Source of the DNA: Gigaspora rosea
Taxonomy: Eukaryota > Glomeromycota > Glomeromycetes > Diversisporales > Gigasporaceae
Assembly (NCBI GenBank): GCA_003550325.1
Contig: QKWP01000342.1
Coordinates: 1-64,000, forward strand
Length of the DNA stretch: 64,000 bases
Direction: 5' to 3'
The stretch's first letter is position 1; every line of letters starts with the position of its first letter. Both the position numbers and the translations under genes were made by a program. This document shows, one piece after another, positions 44,191 to 55,399 of the stretch. The notes below the pieces were generated by a model, which was not told where the DNA came from, did not search any database, and worked only from the letters and a program-made list of their open reading frames with translations.

Positions 44191-44232
44191 TCCGTTCCTG
44201 ATTTAGAATGACTGCGTTGCGCAACTACTTAT
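44191..44232 (-). repeat. Hairpin motif family B, copy 4 (inverted)
   Basis: On the minus strand: AATAAGTAGTTGCGCAACGC, AGTCATTCTAAATCAGGAACGG (read in two parts). Same flank order as at 18397, with hairpin TTGCGCAA. Confidence 0.65.
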
Positions 44233-45371
44233 TATTACTTTAAATCTGATTTTTTTAACATTACTTCTAATGATGCAACTAATATTTATATAAAGACTTA
44301 CATGTATATATATATTTATATATATTTATATAGTATACATATTTTTTTTTTAAAAAAAAATTTTTCTAATAATCAAAATTATATCCTGGAACATGTTATG
44401 GATTCACTAAGAATTTTTTTTGTACAACTTTAACATCTAAAGCTTATTAAAATTTCATTATTCTTTCATTAATGAACAAATTAATTTGATAAAATCATGC
44501 AATACTTCTTATAAGATTGAATTTGGCACAACTCTTAAATTTCTTTTTACTCATAATGCATTAGTAAATTTTATTGCCCTAAAAAAGAATCAATACTCAA
44601 ATTCTTTACAAAATGTGAATGCGCAAATAATATTACAAAAGTTATATTACAAAGTAATAAATTTACAACTTTTACAGCATTTATACAAAAATGTTTATTC
44701 AAATATATTACAAAATGTTGAATATGCATTTTATAAGTCTAAAAAAATGTTAAAAAAATCAGAAATCAGAATCAGAAATCATTGATTTCTTTTTTTTTAA
44801 TTTAGCAAATTTCACATATTTTTGAAGACTGCAATCAAATTTGTAGACCGTAACAAACACATACAATTACTACAATTACTTGAACAATTACCTAATTGTT
44901 CTCCATTTGTGTGATTACAATTATGCAATTAGACAACAATCATGTGATTCTATAAGTGTTATATTTTTCAGACTTAAATTCCTTTTATTTAATTTATTTT
45001 AAGCCTTTCTCTATCAGAATTCTTCTAACTATATTACCAAATGCACTCTAACTTTCTTAATTCATAATTATTAATCTAGTAAAAAATGAATTTTTGTAAA
45101 TTCTAAATCAGCTAATAGAATTCAAATTCAACTTAATAATTGATTTGCAATGTATATAAGAATCTAATAAGAAACAAATTTAAAAAATAAATAAATATAC
45201 TAATATATAAGTACAGATAAAAAATAATAATTTTATTAATTTAATCATTCAACCTCTGCATTTTGCCTTAGTATTTTCAACTAATTCAATTAATAATAAG
45301 AACTTTTACTATTTTTATCTACAAATCAATTTCTTTCCACTTATTTGTGCCTATATTAATTTATTAAATTA

Positions 45372-45600
45372 TTGTTGTAGCTGAAACTGGAAACAGCAGA
45401 AGCTGGAAATTTTAATTATTTTAATATAAATTTTTCAAAATTTTTACAATGCATTTTCTTAGCTTTTTTTTTAATACTTAAATTAATAGTTATAATTAAT
45501 TTAATAATAAAAGAGTATAAGTAAATTTCATCATATTTATATTTTTAAATTAGAGTCACTAATTTTCAACTTCATCCATTTCCAACTTTAGCCACAACAA
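45372..45600. mobile_element. MITE with TTGTTGTRGCTRAARYTGGA ends
   Basis: TTGTTGTAGCTGAAACTGGA at 45372 is inverted at 45600 (reading leftward TTGTTGTGGCTAAAGTTGGA). 229 bp. No convincing target duplication. The interior is AT-only filler. Confidence 0.7.
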
Positions 45601-46899
45601 GTATTAATCCAATTGAGCTTATTATTAAAACAAATAAAATAGTTTAGTACAGCCAAACCTTTTAAAAAATGCCTCTTAAATTATACTTCAATAATATATA
45701 TTAAGAGAATAATTAGAAAAACTACATTTATAGAGACAAAACATATTTAGCCCAGCACTTAAACATGCATTTGAAGAGAGTGTGCAATAATTAAACATGC
45801 ATTTAGATAACTCTATTGTGTGTATAAAAAATTTTTAAATTGTAAATAGTGAATCATGAATTTACTATTTTGATTAAAAATTTGTTTGTTCCAAAATACT
45901 TCTAATAATTTAATATTTAACAATTCAAGTAGATATTTAAAATCATAATTTTTTAAAATATAAATTTATACTTTTTAATAATTCCTTCTAATTGCGTATA
46001 ATATACTTTTTCTTAAAAATAGCAAACACATGTATATTTATACAATTAACCAAGCTCACAGCATTAGCACAATGCTTTAACTTGTTTATATTGAAATTTG
46101 ATATTTTTTTGATTTCTTGTATTCTGATTGGTCAAAAATTAATTAATAAAAAATATTTTAAAATAATTTTAAAAATAATTTTAAAATTAGCCAATAACAT
46201 GAAGACAAAAAACATATAACTTGTCCTATTTTTGGTTAAATTTCTACGTATCATATAAAAATACTATATTTTTAAGCCATATATTTTGAAAAGCTATTAT
46301 AACTTTTTAAAAATAAAGCCATTAAGTTGTAATAAATTGATTTAGCTATAAAATAGTAGCTTCTTTTTTTAAAATATCTTTTTTAAATCTTAAGTTATTA
46401 GCTTTTAAAGTTTGTATAGTCTATAGGTGTTGCGCACTGTATAATTTTTATTGTCTTCTTACTACTTAGAAAAGACAAACTTGGTCTATTAGTGCAGATG
46501 CAGCTTTGATTAAGTTGAAAGTTATCGTCTATCTACCCATATCCCTCATTATACTCATCATTGTTGCCAATATAAAGTTCCTAACAAACCTGAAGTTCTT
46601 AAACTTCTTGAAAAGAAACTTGTATGCCCTGAATGTTATCAATTTCCACTATACTCTAGACTGAGAAGACCCTAGAAATATCCATTTTTTCACCCACCCA
46701 AGGTGAAGGATGGGAATGCTTGTTAGTTGTAAAGTATGCAATAAGTCAAACACAAAACCAGAATGTGCCAATTAGATAGTCTTTGAGAAGAATTATGGTT
46801 TTGCGAATTAGAACACCTCTATGCATATAAAGCTAGCCAGGATATTTAATATAATTCTAACAAATAACCTCTGGACCTGAATTAAATGTTATACTGAGT
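45601..46899. other. Gene-free interval before the gypsy element
   Basis: Starts with a possible pogo-like left end (TACAGCCAAACCTTTT at 45644) with no right end. From about 46560 short coding-like scraps with CxxC pairs appear (HHCCQYKVPNKPEVLKLLEK, LVCPECYQF), perhaps the 5' part of the retroelement or an unrelated remnant. No LTR matching the 3' one was recognised. Confidence 0.35.
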
Positions 46900-47048
46900 C
46901 AACAAAGAATGCTGGACACTAGTATAAAATAAACCAGATATGGATTTATTAATTTGCAAAGATTCTCTTAGATAAAAATGACCAGACCATTGTCTAGGCT
47001 TTAGAACCTCTCACTTCTAACTGTATAACTCAGCTTTGAAGCTATTAT

Positions 47049-47363
47049 GAAATACAACTTATATTGCAAGCTGAATCAGACATATTATTAGAAAATGATA
47101 TTAACCCCCTACAAGCAATTTTGAATGAATTCTTTGATACTAGCCACCCAGACTATGACCAAAAGTATGCTCTTACTATATTACGAAAAAACTTTACAGT
47201 TCTTGTTGACCTTTGCCGGAAATGTCTACATATTAAACACCAAGAGGAATAGAATACAAATCAAGGATATTGTAATGATTGCAAACTTCCAGAACCAGAA
47301 ATTTATACTCCACCAACTAGAGAAACTATCAAAGAATTAGATGATAATTCACCACTTTACTAG
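47049..47363 (+). pseudogene. Gag-like fragment of the gypsy element
   Basis: The frame reads YYEIQLILQAESDILLENDI, a helical stretch NEFFDTSHPDYDQKYALTIL, then LCRKCLHIKHQEE, an in-frame TAG at 47250, and NTNQGYCNDCKLPEPEIYTP to a stop at 47363. The CxxC...CxxC spacing could be a zinc ribbon. By position this is the gag or protease region, but no classical CCHC knuckle or DTG protease motif is seen, so the assignment rests on context. Confidence 0.45.
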
Positions 47364-47679
47364 TTCAACAACAAGATCAACAACAAGATCAGCTAATAAA
47401 ACAACTACAAGCAAGGATTGAGACCTTGAAAACTAGCAATACTGCTTTACTATGCTTTTTTAAGAAGAAGCTCAAGATGCTCACCAATGGACTAATGCCT
47501 TGGATATGCTCTATCAAAATTTTTAGAGAATCCTAGGCAGGATTATAAACTACCTGTCAACCCAGACCAGACTCTCATACTTAGACCTGTAAATATTATT
47601 AGCCTCGAACATAAAGAATATATATATCTTATCGATCCACCCCTCTTTGAATATTGGACCACTTAACAAAAAACAAGGC

Positions 47680-49077
47680 CTAGCTTTTTAAAAATTATTA
47701 GAAGAATTTTCAAACCTTTTTGCAACTGATATTACTAAGTTAGGACAAACCAATTTAGTTAAAAATCGAATCTATACTAAGAACGTACACTTTATTCACT
47801 CTTACTCTTACTTTGTATCTCCAAATGAACAAAAATTTATACAGAAAGAAATTCAAAGAATGTTGAAACATATTCAATCTTCCAATAGTCCATAAACCTT
47901 ACCTGTTGTGTTAGTACGAAAGAAAAATGGCAAATTACAATTCTGTATAGACTACAGAAAAATAAATGCTATTACAAAGAAGGATGCTTACCCTCTACCT
48001 CGCATTGATGAATGCCTAATAACCTTACAAGATGCTCTTGGTTTTTTACTCTTTGATCTTGCAAGTAGATACTGGCAAGTTGCCATGGATCCACATAACC
48101 AAGAGAAGACTGCTTTTACTACACGATATGGAATTTATAAGTTTAATGTAATGCCTTTTGGCCTTTGCAATGCTTCTGCAACTTTCCAAAGCCTGATAGA
48201 TCATGTATATAAAGAAATTGCATAAAAATTTGTAGTTGTATATTTAGATGATACAATTGTTTATTTTAGAACATTTGATGAACACTTAACCCATTTAAAA
48301 AGAGTATTTAATAGAATTAAACAAGTAGAACTCAGACTTAATATAGAGAAGTATACATTCAGAATACATCAACTACCTTTTCTAGGACATCTTATTTCTG
48401 CTAAAGATATTGCCCCTGATCCTCAAAAAGTAAAAGCTGTTCAATAGATTCAACCTCCTAAAAATCTTACAGCTCTCTGATCTTTCCTTGGACTTGCAGG
48501 ATACTATCATCAATTTATCCAAAACTTTTTATCAATTGCTCTCCCTTTAAATTCCCTTTTACAAAAAAATGAATCCTATAACTGACAAGAGAAACAACAA
48601 AAAGCTTTTGAAGAGTTAAAATCTAGACTTATTACTGCCCCTATATTAGCCTATCTCAACTTTAAAGAAACTTTTATACTCGCTACTGATGCTTCCTACA
48701 ATGGCTTTGGAACCACATTAAGCCAACTAGATAGAAATAGGAAAGAACTCCCTATTGCCTATGCTTGTAAAAGTCTGCAAAAAGAAAAAATGAATTATAC
48801 AGTAACTGAACTTGAATGTGCTGCAGTTGTATAGGCCATAAAACATTTCCATAATATATAGGCGCTACAAAATTTATCTTAGTTATGGACCACTTAGTAT
48901 TGAAATGGTTACATACTGCTAAACCAAAAGAAGAATTAGAAAATGGATCTTGAAGCTCCAACTATACAATTTTAAAATTATTTATAAACCAGGCCGAATT
49001 TATTCAAATATTAATACTCTCTCATGGTTACTAACTCAGACAACTATACCTAATAGATATCATGAATCTTGACCAAT
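47680..49077 (+). pseudogene. Reverse transcriptase and RNase H of the gypsy element
   Basis: RT: LGQTNLVKNRIYTKNVHF leads into VVLVRKKNGKLQFCIDYRKI, AYPLPRIDECL, the palm motif LASRYWQVAMDP, TAFTTRYGIYKFNVMPFGLC, and the catalytic YLDD at about 48240. LPFLGHLISAKDIAPDP and SFLGLAGYYHQFIQNF end the connection domain. RNase H begins at ILATDASYNGFGTTLSQL and includes AYACKSLQKEKMNYTVTELE. In-frame stops fall at 47894, about 48222, 48445, 48478, 48583 and 48832, several where the family has Trp (AVQ*IQPPKN, YN*QEK, AVV*AIKHF). Frame changes follow 48850. The tail ILKLQLYNFKIIYKPGRIYS leads to the tether before integrase and ends where the DNA transposon inserted. Dead, but unusually complete in length. 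Confidence 0.9.
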
Positions 49078-49086
49078 ATTATATAT

Positions 49087-51408
49087 CAGCAAAATAAATA
49101 TACGAAATCTTTCAAAAGAAATTGCATACCGAAATCTTTCGAAAGAATTGCGATTGATGCGAAATCTTTTGAAAGAATCACAATCTTTTTTAAGATTTTG
49201 GTATACATTTCTTTCGAAATATTTCGAAAGAAATTTCGAGAAATATTGCGAAATAGAAAATAAAAACAATGCAACCCCGTAGCCTAATTATCCTCTCTGG
49301 GGTCACAGGCAGCGTTGAAAATCATATGTTCATAGTGTTTATAGTGAACATAATTTTTTTAAAAAATCAATGTTTTTACATTTTATGTTCACTTAGTATG
49401 AACATAAAAAATCAAAAATTTTATATTTTATGTTCACATAGTATGAATATAAATTTTAATTTTTATAATTTCTTATTCATAATTTATTAATATAAAGATT
49501 ATATTTACCATATATTTCAAAAATAAACTACATTTTTTGGACGATTTTGAACATAAAAAATCTGTGAGTAGCTTATTTTTAGATATAATCAACTTTTGGT
49601 CAATTGCAAATAGTCATTATATTATAAAGTTTAAATTCTACTATGTGAACATATTTATTTTTAATATGAACATTATAAAAAAAAATTATATTCACAAAAA
49701 TCAAATTTTTTTTTGAATTTCTAACACTGGTCACAGGAGGTAATATTTTGCATATTATCGCAATATTTCGCAATATTTCGCAAAATTTCAAAATTTTTTA
49801 AAAAAATAAATAAACGATATACATATTTACATAATCACACTTTGCAAATTTTTGAATGTTTTCACAGGTTTTCGCATTGTTTCACATTGTTACGCAATTT
49901 AATATAAAATTTTATATTTTTTTATTTATTATTATACATTATATATTTTAAATTTATTTTAAATTAAATATACATTTTTATTCAATATTACATATTTTAT
50001 TATATATTATTATACATATATTATACAAAAAAAAAAAGAAAAAACGATGAAAAAATAAAACCAAAAAAAACGAAAAAACTGAAAAAAACAAAAATGAAAA
50101 CGAAAAAAAACAGTATTTAAAATACTTTCGCACTTCGTCGCATATAATCCTATATTTTTGCTTACCCCCAGTTAGCTATTGTTTTGCTTTTTTGTTTTAA
50201 CTATCATTTCGCTTCAGCTATTTCTTTTGTTTTGGCTATCATATTTGTTTCACTCTTCTTTTTAAATACTTCCTAAAAATAGTAGAGAAGTGAAAAAATA
50301 AAAAAAACACTTCTTAAAAGTGTTGGTATTCCCAGAAAAATCTCTAGAAAAGTTAGAGTTGGTGTTCTTAAAGTTGGAGTTCTTGTAAAGTGCCGAAAAA
50401 GTCATTTTCTTGCAAAGTGCCGAAGAAACCAGAAAAATAAAATAAAAATTAAAAAATAAGTAAAAAAATGAAAAAACAAACGAAAAAACAAAAAATATAA
50501 GCAAACTGAATAAAAAAAAAAGGAGGCCCCAAATCTCCATTTCGAAAGCCAGGTTAATGTTTGCAGAATACCGAAAAAGTCCAGGTTGGTTTCTTGCAAA
50601 GTACTAGGAAGTAAGAGTTGTGTTCTCGCAAAGTGCCAGAATAAAATAAATTACTAAAAATAAATATAAAAAAAAAACAAAAACAAAAAGTGTCAAACGA
50701 AAAAACAAATGTAGCAAAACCTTGCGAAAACTTGCGAAAACTTGCGACCAACTAAATTATTTCTCTAAAGTAGTGTTCTTGGAAATTTCGAACTTGCTAG
50801 AGAAATTAGTTGTTTGTTCTTGCAGCGTGTCAAAAGTCTGAGTTCGCTTGCAAGTCAATTTGGTGTTTTCGCGTTGTGCAGAAAAATATTTGGTTTTTTT
50901 TGCAAAGGGTTTGTAAAGTGTGAAAAAATTAAAAAATAAATAAATAAAAAAAAAGAAAAAACCAAAAAAAAACAAAACGAAACTAAAAAAACAATATAAA
51001 ACAAAGCAAAGGGAAAAAAACAATGTTAAAGTGTATAGAAGATCTAATTTATAAACAAAAGATCTGATCTGATCTTGTAATACAGAATTTCTGAATTTGT
51101 AGATTAATTTCGATACATTTCAAAGTATTTCGATACATTTCAAAGTATTTCGAAAATAGAGTTCAATACGTCCTTGGTATGACCCAGGTTACATATTTAC
51201 TAATCCAGCCTATCTAGCCAGTTCTAAAATATTTTGAATTATTTCGATTACAAAATATTTCGAAACTAATTTCGAAATATTTCGAAATCTAAATATTTCG
51301 AAATATATTTTGAAATATTTCGAAATATATTGCGATATGCGAAATCTTTCAAAAAATTTTGCAGTAACGCAAGATCTTTTGAAAGATTTAGGTACTATAA
51401 ATTTGCTG
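49087..51408. mobile_element. 2.3-kb TIR element inserted into gypsy pol
   Basis: Left CAGCAAAATAAATATACGAA..ATCTTTCAAAAG, right end reading leftward CAGCAAATTTATAGTACC..AAATCTTTCAAAAG. Subterminal zones are packed with TTTCGAAA words. The interior (50260-51020) is A-rich with repeated TTCTTGCAAAGTGCC words and Phe-rich pseudo-frames on the minus strand; no transposase. The related left end at 54806 shares this structure. No clean target duplication survives. Confidence 0.75.
49310..49729. mobile_element. hAT MITE (420 bp) nested in the 2.3-kb element
   Basis: TIR CAGCGTTGAAAAT at the left and ATTTCTAACACTG at the right, flanked on both sides by GTCACAGG (49302-49309 and 49730-49737), an 8-bp duplication diagnostic of hAT. 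The related element at 54806 keeps the uninterrupted site (GGGGTCGCAGAAGGTAATA at 55035). Inside are repeated TATGTTCACWTAGTATGAAC palindromic words. Confidence 0.92.
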
Positions 51409-51539
51409 ATGTAATCTCTACACTATCTCTACTCTATTTGAACACAGACCAATTCCCAAATAGATTTACTGACCAAGAACAGAAATGACTTATGACCCTG
51501 GCTAAATATTTCAAAATAAGATATTATTTTTTCTACAAA

Positions 51540-52795
51540 AAGAATAAAAAAAACTCAAACAGACCTCTTAGAGTTATTAAATAGACGGAGGTTGAACCAG
51601 TATTATATATGATACATAAGCACCTCAATAGCACCCACTGCTGGACATTTGGGAATAGATACTATGTATTATAAAATATCAGAATATTATTATTGAGATC
51701 AAATGTATTGAGACATACAGGAATATGTGAAAACATGTAAAGAATGCCAACAAAGACAGAAAGGTTATAGAACAGAACCTCTACTTCCTATACAAATAGG
51801 AAGAACTTTCGAACATGTTAGAATTGATCCTGTAGGCACTTTGCCTATAACCAAACAAAATAATTAATATATTATTGTCACCACTAAATATCCAATATGA
51901 TGGCCAGAAGCTATGCTGTTCCAGATACTAGTACTAGTACACTTGCTCAGTTTATTTTTGAAGAGATAATATGTAGACATAGAACTCCAAAAATTATCTT
52001 ATCAAACCAAGGTCGCAATTTTATTAGTGAAACAATTAGAATTCTTTGTGAAAAGTTTCACATTAAGTATAAATTCTCTTCTTTGTACTACCCTTAGACA
52101 AATGGTATGGTAGAAAGATTTAATAGATCATTATGCGAGTCACTTGCAAAAGTAAAAGGAGACAATGATTAGGATTTGTATATATCTGCTATCCTCTTAG
52201 CATATAGAACAAAAAGACATACTACTACAGGATATACCCTCTTTCAACTTATATATAGGAGATATGCCATTTTACTAATCAAAGCACTTTTCCTAGTAGA
52301 ACCTACAGAAGTAGATGACGAAATAGACATACAAGAAAGTATTCTTTAATAAGCTTATGACTTAATAGAAAAATTACCAACTTACCAGAACCAGGTTAGA
52401 CAAAACACTAAATAGTCACAACAAAAACAAAAAGTCCATTTTGATGCCAATACTTGAATAGAAACATTTGAAATTAGTGATAAAGTGTGGATACAAAAAA
52501 AGAAATTAGAAGCCTCTTGCTCAGCCAAATTTGAAGACAAAAGATTTGAACCTTTCCTTATCCATAAAAAATTAGACAATGGTGCTTATAAATTATAGAC
52601 AATAGAAGGAAAAATTTTACAAAAATACTATAATAGTGATCGTTTTGCTAAATATTATAAGCTACAAACATGAGAACCAGTAGTTGTTATTGATTCTTCT
52701 GAAAATTTCTAGAAGAAATTTGATCTACAAGGAGATAAAGCACACAATTTAATTTGTAAAACCTCAAAATATATTTATACAACTACTCTTTTTTA
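51540..52795 (+). pseudogene. Integrase of the gypsy element, catalytic Asp lost
   Basis: Zinc-binding region: TAGHLGIDTMYYKISEYYY, TGA, DQMY, TGA, DIQEYVKTCKECQQRQKG (HHCC finger partly kept). Core: HVRIDPVGTLPITK, WPEA, then after a frame change ARSYAVPDTS, RTPKIILSNQGRNFISETIR, KYKFSSLYYP, TAG, TNGMVERFNRSL. The second catalytic Asp (normally in S-D-x-G) is Asn at 52005-52007 and the following residue is Gln, both one G-to-A step from the usual Asp-Arg. The last catalytic Glu (VERFN) is present. C-terminal part: KVHFDANT, TGA, IETFEISDKVWIQKKKLEA, FEPFLIHKKLDNGAYKL, a DKVW-type chromatin or tail segment. Stops at 51694, 51709, 52095 and 52170 fall mainly at expected Trp or Gln positions. 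Confidence 0.88.
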
Positions 52796-52808
52796 GAATT
52801 TTTTCAAA

Positions 52809-53635
52809 AATGACTACTCCTACATTGCAACCTCAAACTTTATTAGCCCTTCAGTACCTTTTTCAGACATGGAAACAAGATAATACCACCCAAAATAATA
52901 CCTTGTGGATTACACTATAATGCGTATAGTTATGTGATAATAATGATATTATTTAGACTATTGACCTTACTAATTTAATTACTTCTTTTTTTTGAGCCAG
53001 ACTCAAATAATCTTCTAAACACTCTAGAAGATACAGAACAATTAGAAATTAATTTACTAAAAGTAAATGATCCAGAAGAAGTATATCCAAATTTAGAATT
53101 AGAGAATGTACAAGAAGAAACATTATCAGTTTCAATTACTAGCCAAGAAAAGTCACTCTTGCTTTAATATCCAAAAAATTAAGCAGGATTGTGCAATATA
53201 TTATCCAACCTTATAGAACTTTGACTCAGATGTTTATTCTTCCATATACTGAAATAAAATATCAAGAGAAATTGCAGAAAATTCTCAAATGAATTAAGAC
53301 TTGTACAAGAAACAAACAAGACCAAACCATGCTGCTCAAAGCTTATTATTATCTTGGTGACCTTATAGACAAGTACCTAATGCTCAAAAAGACATTTGAT
53401 CAATAATCAAGAAAACCCAAGAGGAAAGAAGAGCTCAAGATACATGGAAGTGTGCCAAGTGGATAAAATTACTTTTTTCTGATCAACCTATAGAAAACCT
53501 TTTCTGAACGATCTATATTACATATACAATGATTGTGAAGATAACAGATGATAACTTTTTTCAGTTTTTACCCAAACTAGAACTCACAGAGTTTGTTCAT
53601 AAAGGGGAGAGAAATTTTATAAAATAAACATTGTT
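52809..53635 (+). pseudogene. Accessory reading frame(s) between integrase and 3' LTR
   Basis: MTTPTLQPQTLLALQYLFQT starts at 52809. An acidic stretch DTEQLEINLLKVNDPEEVYP (53026 on) and, in another frame, SKKLSRIVQYIIQPYRTLTQ, IKYQEKLQKIL, stop, IKTCTRNKQDQTMLLKAYYY and EERRAQDTWKCAKWIKLL follow, interrupted by several stops. This looks like a helical nucleic-acid-associated protein encoded downstream of pol, an arrangement known in some gypsy lineages, but no domain is named. It ends at the polypurine tract. Confidence 0.5.
53601..53614 (+). promoter_or_regulatory. Polypurine tract of the gypsy element
   Basis: AAAGGGGAGAGAAA lies just upstream of TG at 53632, the expected place of the plus-strand primer at the 5' edge of a 3' LTR. 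Confidence 0.6.
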
Positions 53636-53921
53636 AATTTTGGTAGAAATTAGTTAAAAAATTAGAAATTAATAAGGAAATATTAAAATAACTATATTTA
53701 GTAATTGTATTATGCAAAACGATGCACAATGATGCATAGTGATGCATAACAATACATAAATGCATAGCGATGCATAGTGATGCATAGTGATGCATAGCAA
53801 TGCATAGCGATGCATAGCTCAGTAGATATATAAACTGTCTTTATTTTCTTTAGTTTTGGATAGATCTAGACATTGTATTTTATATTTACCTTATATATTT
53901 ACTCTCATCTATTATTATTAA
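53632..53921 (+). repeat. Putative 3' LTR of the gypsy element, incomplete
   Basis: Begins TGTTAATTTTGGTAG after the polypurine tract. Contains about eleven copies of the 10-mer GATGCATAGY at 53711-53819 and a TATA-like ATATATAAAC at 53826. It is cut at 53922 by a MITE and may continue after 54300. No 5' LTR was recognised for comparison, so the boundaries are provisional. Confidence 0.55.
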
Positions 53922-54296
53922 TTGCCAATCCAGATAAGATCGGCAATATTTCTATATTTAGAATTGGGGCAAAACAAATATATAAACAAGGTAGTACAAA
54001 ATCTGGATCAGGCCTGTATATATAAAATTTTTATATGATTTAAAGAATTTTAAAGATGTTTTTACTCATATCTTCTTATCTACTGGTCCGATTTTAATGA
54101 AATTTTACTAGTAGATGCACAAGAACCTGCTTTACAACTTTACTTAAATCAAAAAATAATATTTACTTAGTACAAAAAAAAACTTTTTATTAGGCCTAAA
54201 ACAGATTTACTAATATATTGTTTATATATTTGTTTATCCCCAATTCCAAATATGGTAATAATATAGCTATAGTGCTGATCTTATCCAGATTGGTAA
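53922..54296. mobile_element. TTAA-flanked MITE with long TIRs
   Basis: 375 bp. TTGCCAATCCAGATAAGATC at the left and, inverted at the right, TTACCAATCTGGATAAGATC; similarity continues for about 80 bp (AATTGGGG, AACAAATATATAAACAA). TTAA flanks both sides (53918-53921, 54297-54300). TTAA targeting is the piggyBac signature, although the ends are not canonical. Confidence 0.82.
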
Positions 54297-54805
54297 TTAA
54301 TAAACTCATAGGATTTTTAAGAAACAGACACCTTGGAATAGCCCTCTTGTTAAATTAATAAACTGTTTATTATCTCTTGTTGTATTCTTACCAAACTGCT
54401 ATAAAGAAGTGTATAGTTTCTTATAGATATAAAAAAACTATACTTCCCTCTTGCACACCACTTTACGCCCAAAGAAAGGGATCCCAGGAGCTATATAATT
54501 GTTACTTTATCAGAATTAAAAAGGCTTCCAGTACTGTAACAATGTAATTAATAAGTTCTTATCCAATAGAATTTATTTTTGCTAACATTATAAAAAATTA
54601 AATCCTGCAAAGTTAAAATGATTAAATGCTTTAGTTAACATTTGAAATAATCTCTTTATTATATCTAGCAAGATATTTTTAAGTGTATATAAGGGGTTTT
54701 TAATATTTTAGTAAATAGTGTAATATTATAAAGTTTATTTATACCAGGGACAAAGTGATATATAATACAAAGTATCCAGTTTATAGGCATTTTTAGTAAT
54801 ATCAT
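54297..54805. other. Interval between MITE and next element
   Basis: May contain the rest of the gypsy LTR. A hairpin GAAGTGTATAGTTT / AAACTATACTTCC lies at 54408-54446. No gene. Confidence 0.4.
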
Positions 54806-55240
54806 CAGCAAAATAAATATACAAATCTTTCGAAAGATATTGTATACCGAAATCTTTCAAAAGAATTGCAATTACGCAAAATCTTTTGAAATATGCACAA
54901 TCTTTTGAAAAATTTTAGTATGTATTTTTTTCGAAATATTTTGAAATAAATTTTGAAATTTTTCGAAATATATTGCGAAATATTGTGAAATAGGGCAAAT
55001 AAAAAAATGCAAACCTCTACCTAATTATCCTTCAGGGGTCGCAGAAGGTAATATTTCGCATATTATACAATATTTTGCAATATTTTGCAAAATTTTGAAT
55101 TTTTTTAAAATTTTTGCAATTGAATATAAAATTTTATAGTTTTTTATTTATTATTATATATATTACATTTTTAAAATAAATATATATTTTTAATCAATAT
55201 TACATATTTTATTATAATAAATGCATATATAATTTATTAA
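54806..55240 (+). mobile_element. Left end of a second CAGCAAAAT-type TIR element
   Basis: CAGCAAAATAAATATACAAA, TTTCGAAAG words, GGGGTCGCAGAAGGTAATATT and CAATATTTTGCAA correspond block by block to 49087-50000 without the 420-bp MITE. The right end could not be found; later insertions scramble the downstream 6 kb. The minus-strand gene relic at 55400-57135 may be its cargo or its transposase. Confidence 0.7.
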
Positions 55241-55399
55241 TAACTTTATTTTTTTAAAAAATTTAAAAATTACAAATATAAAGCAAAATAATAATAGTAT
55301 TTTTATTAAAAAATAAAATAAAAAGACAAAAAAAAGTAGTGTTATTTGTATATAAAAAAAACAAAAAAAAAGTTTTACGCATCATAATCAGATTCTTCA

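Larger units (their letters stand above)
46900..53921 (+). mobile_element. Degenerate Ty3/gypsy LTR retrotransposon
   Basis: Order gag-like, RT, RNase H, integrase fits Ty3/gypsy (integrase after RNase H). A polypurine tract at 53601-53614 precedes a putative 3' LTR at 53632. The 5' LTR was not recognised. The coding strand carries many in-frame TAG/TGA/TAA and is C-richer than G. It is split at 49087-51408 by a DNA transposon and abutted at 53922 by a TTAA-flanked MITE. Confidence 0.85.

Noticed and set aside
44486..44785. 99-codon frame with no ATG near its start
   Set aside because: Asn/Lys/Leu-rich AT filler; begins at TTG, no motif, no splice context. Could at most be an exon scrap.
48752..48961. 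69-codon minus frame
   Set aside because: Antisense to the RNase H region of the gypsy element.
50262..51023. Several Phe-rich minus-strand frames
   Set aside because: Low-complexity A-rich interior of the TIR element; overlapping frames without family signal.
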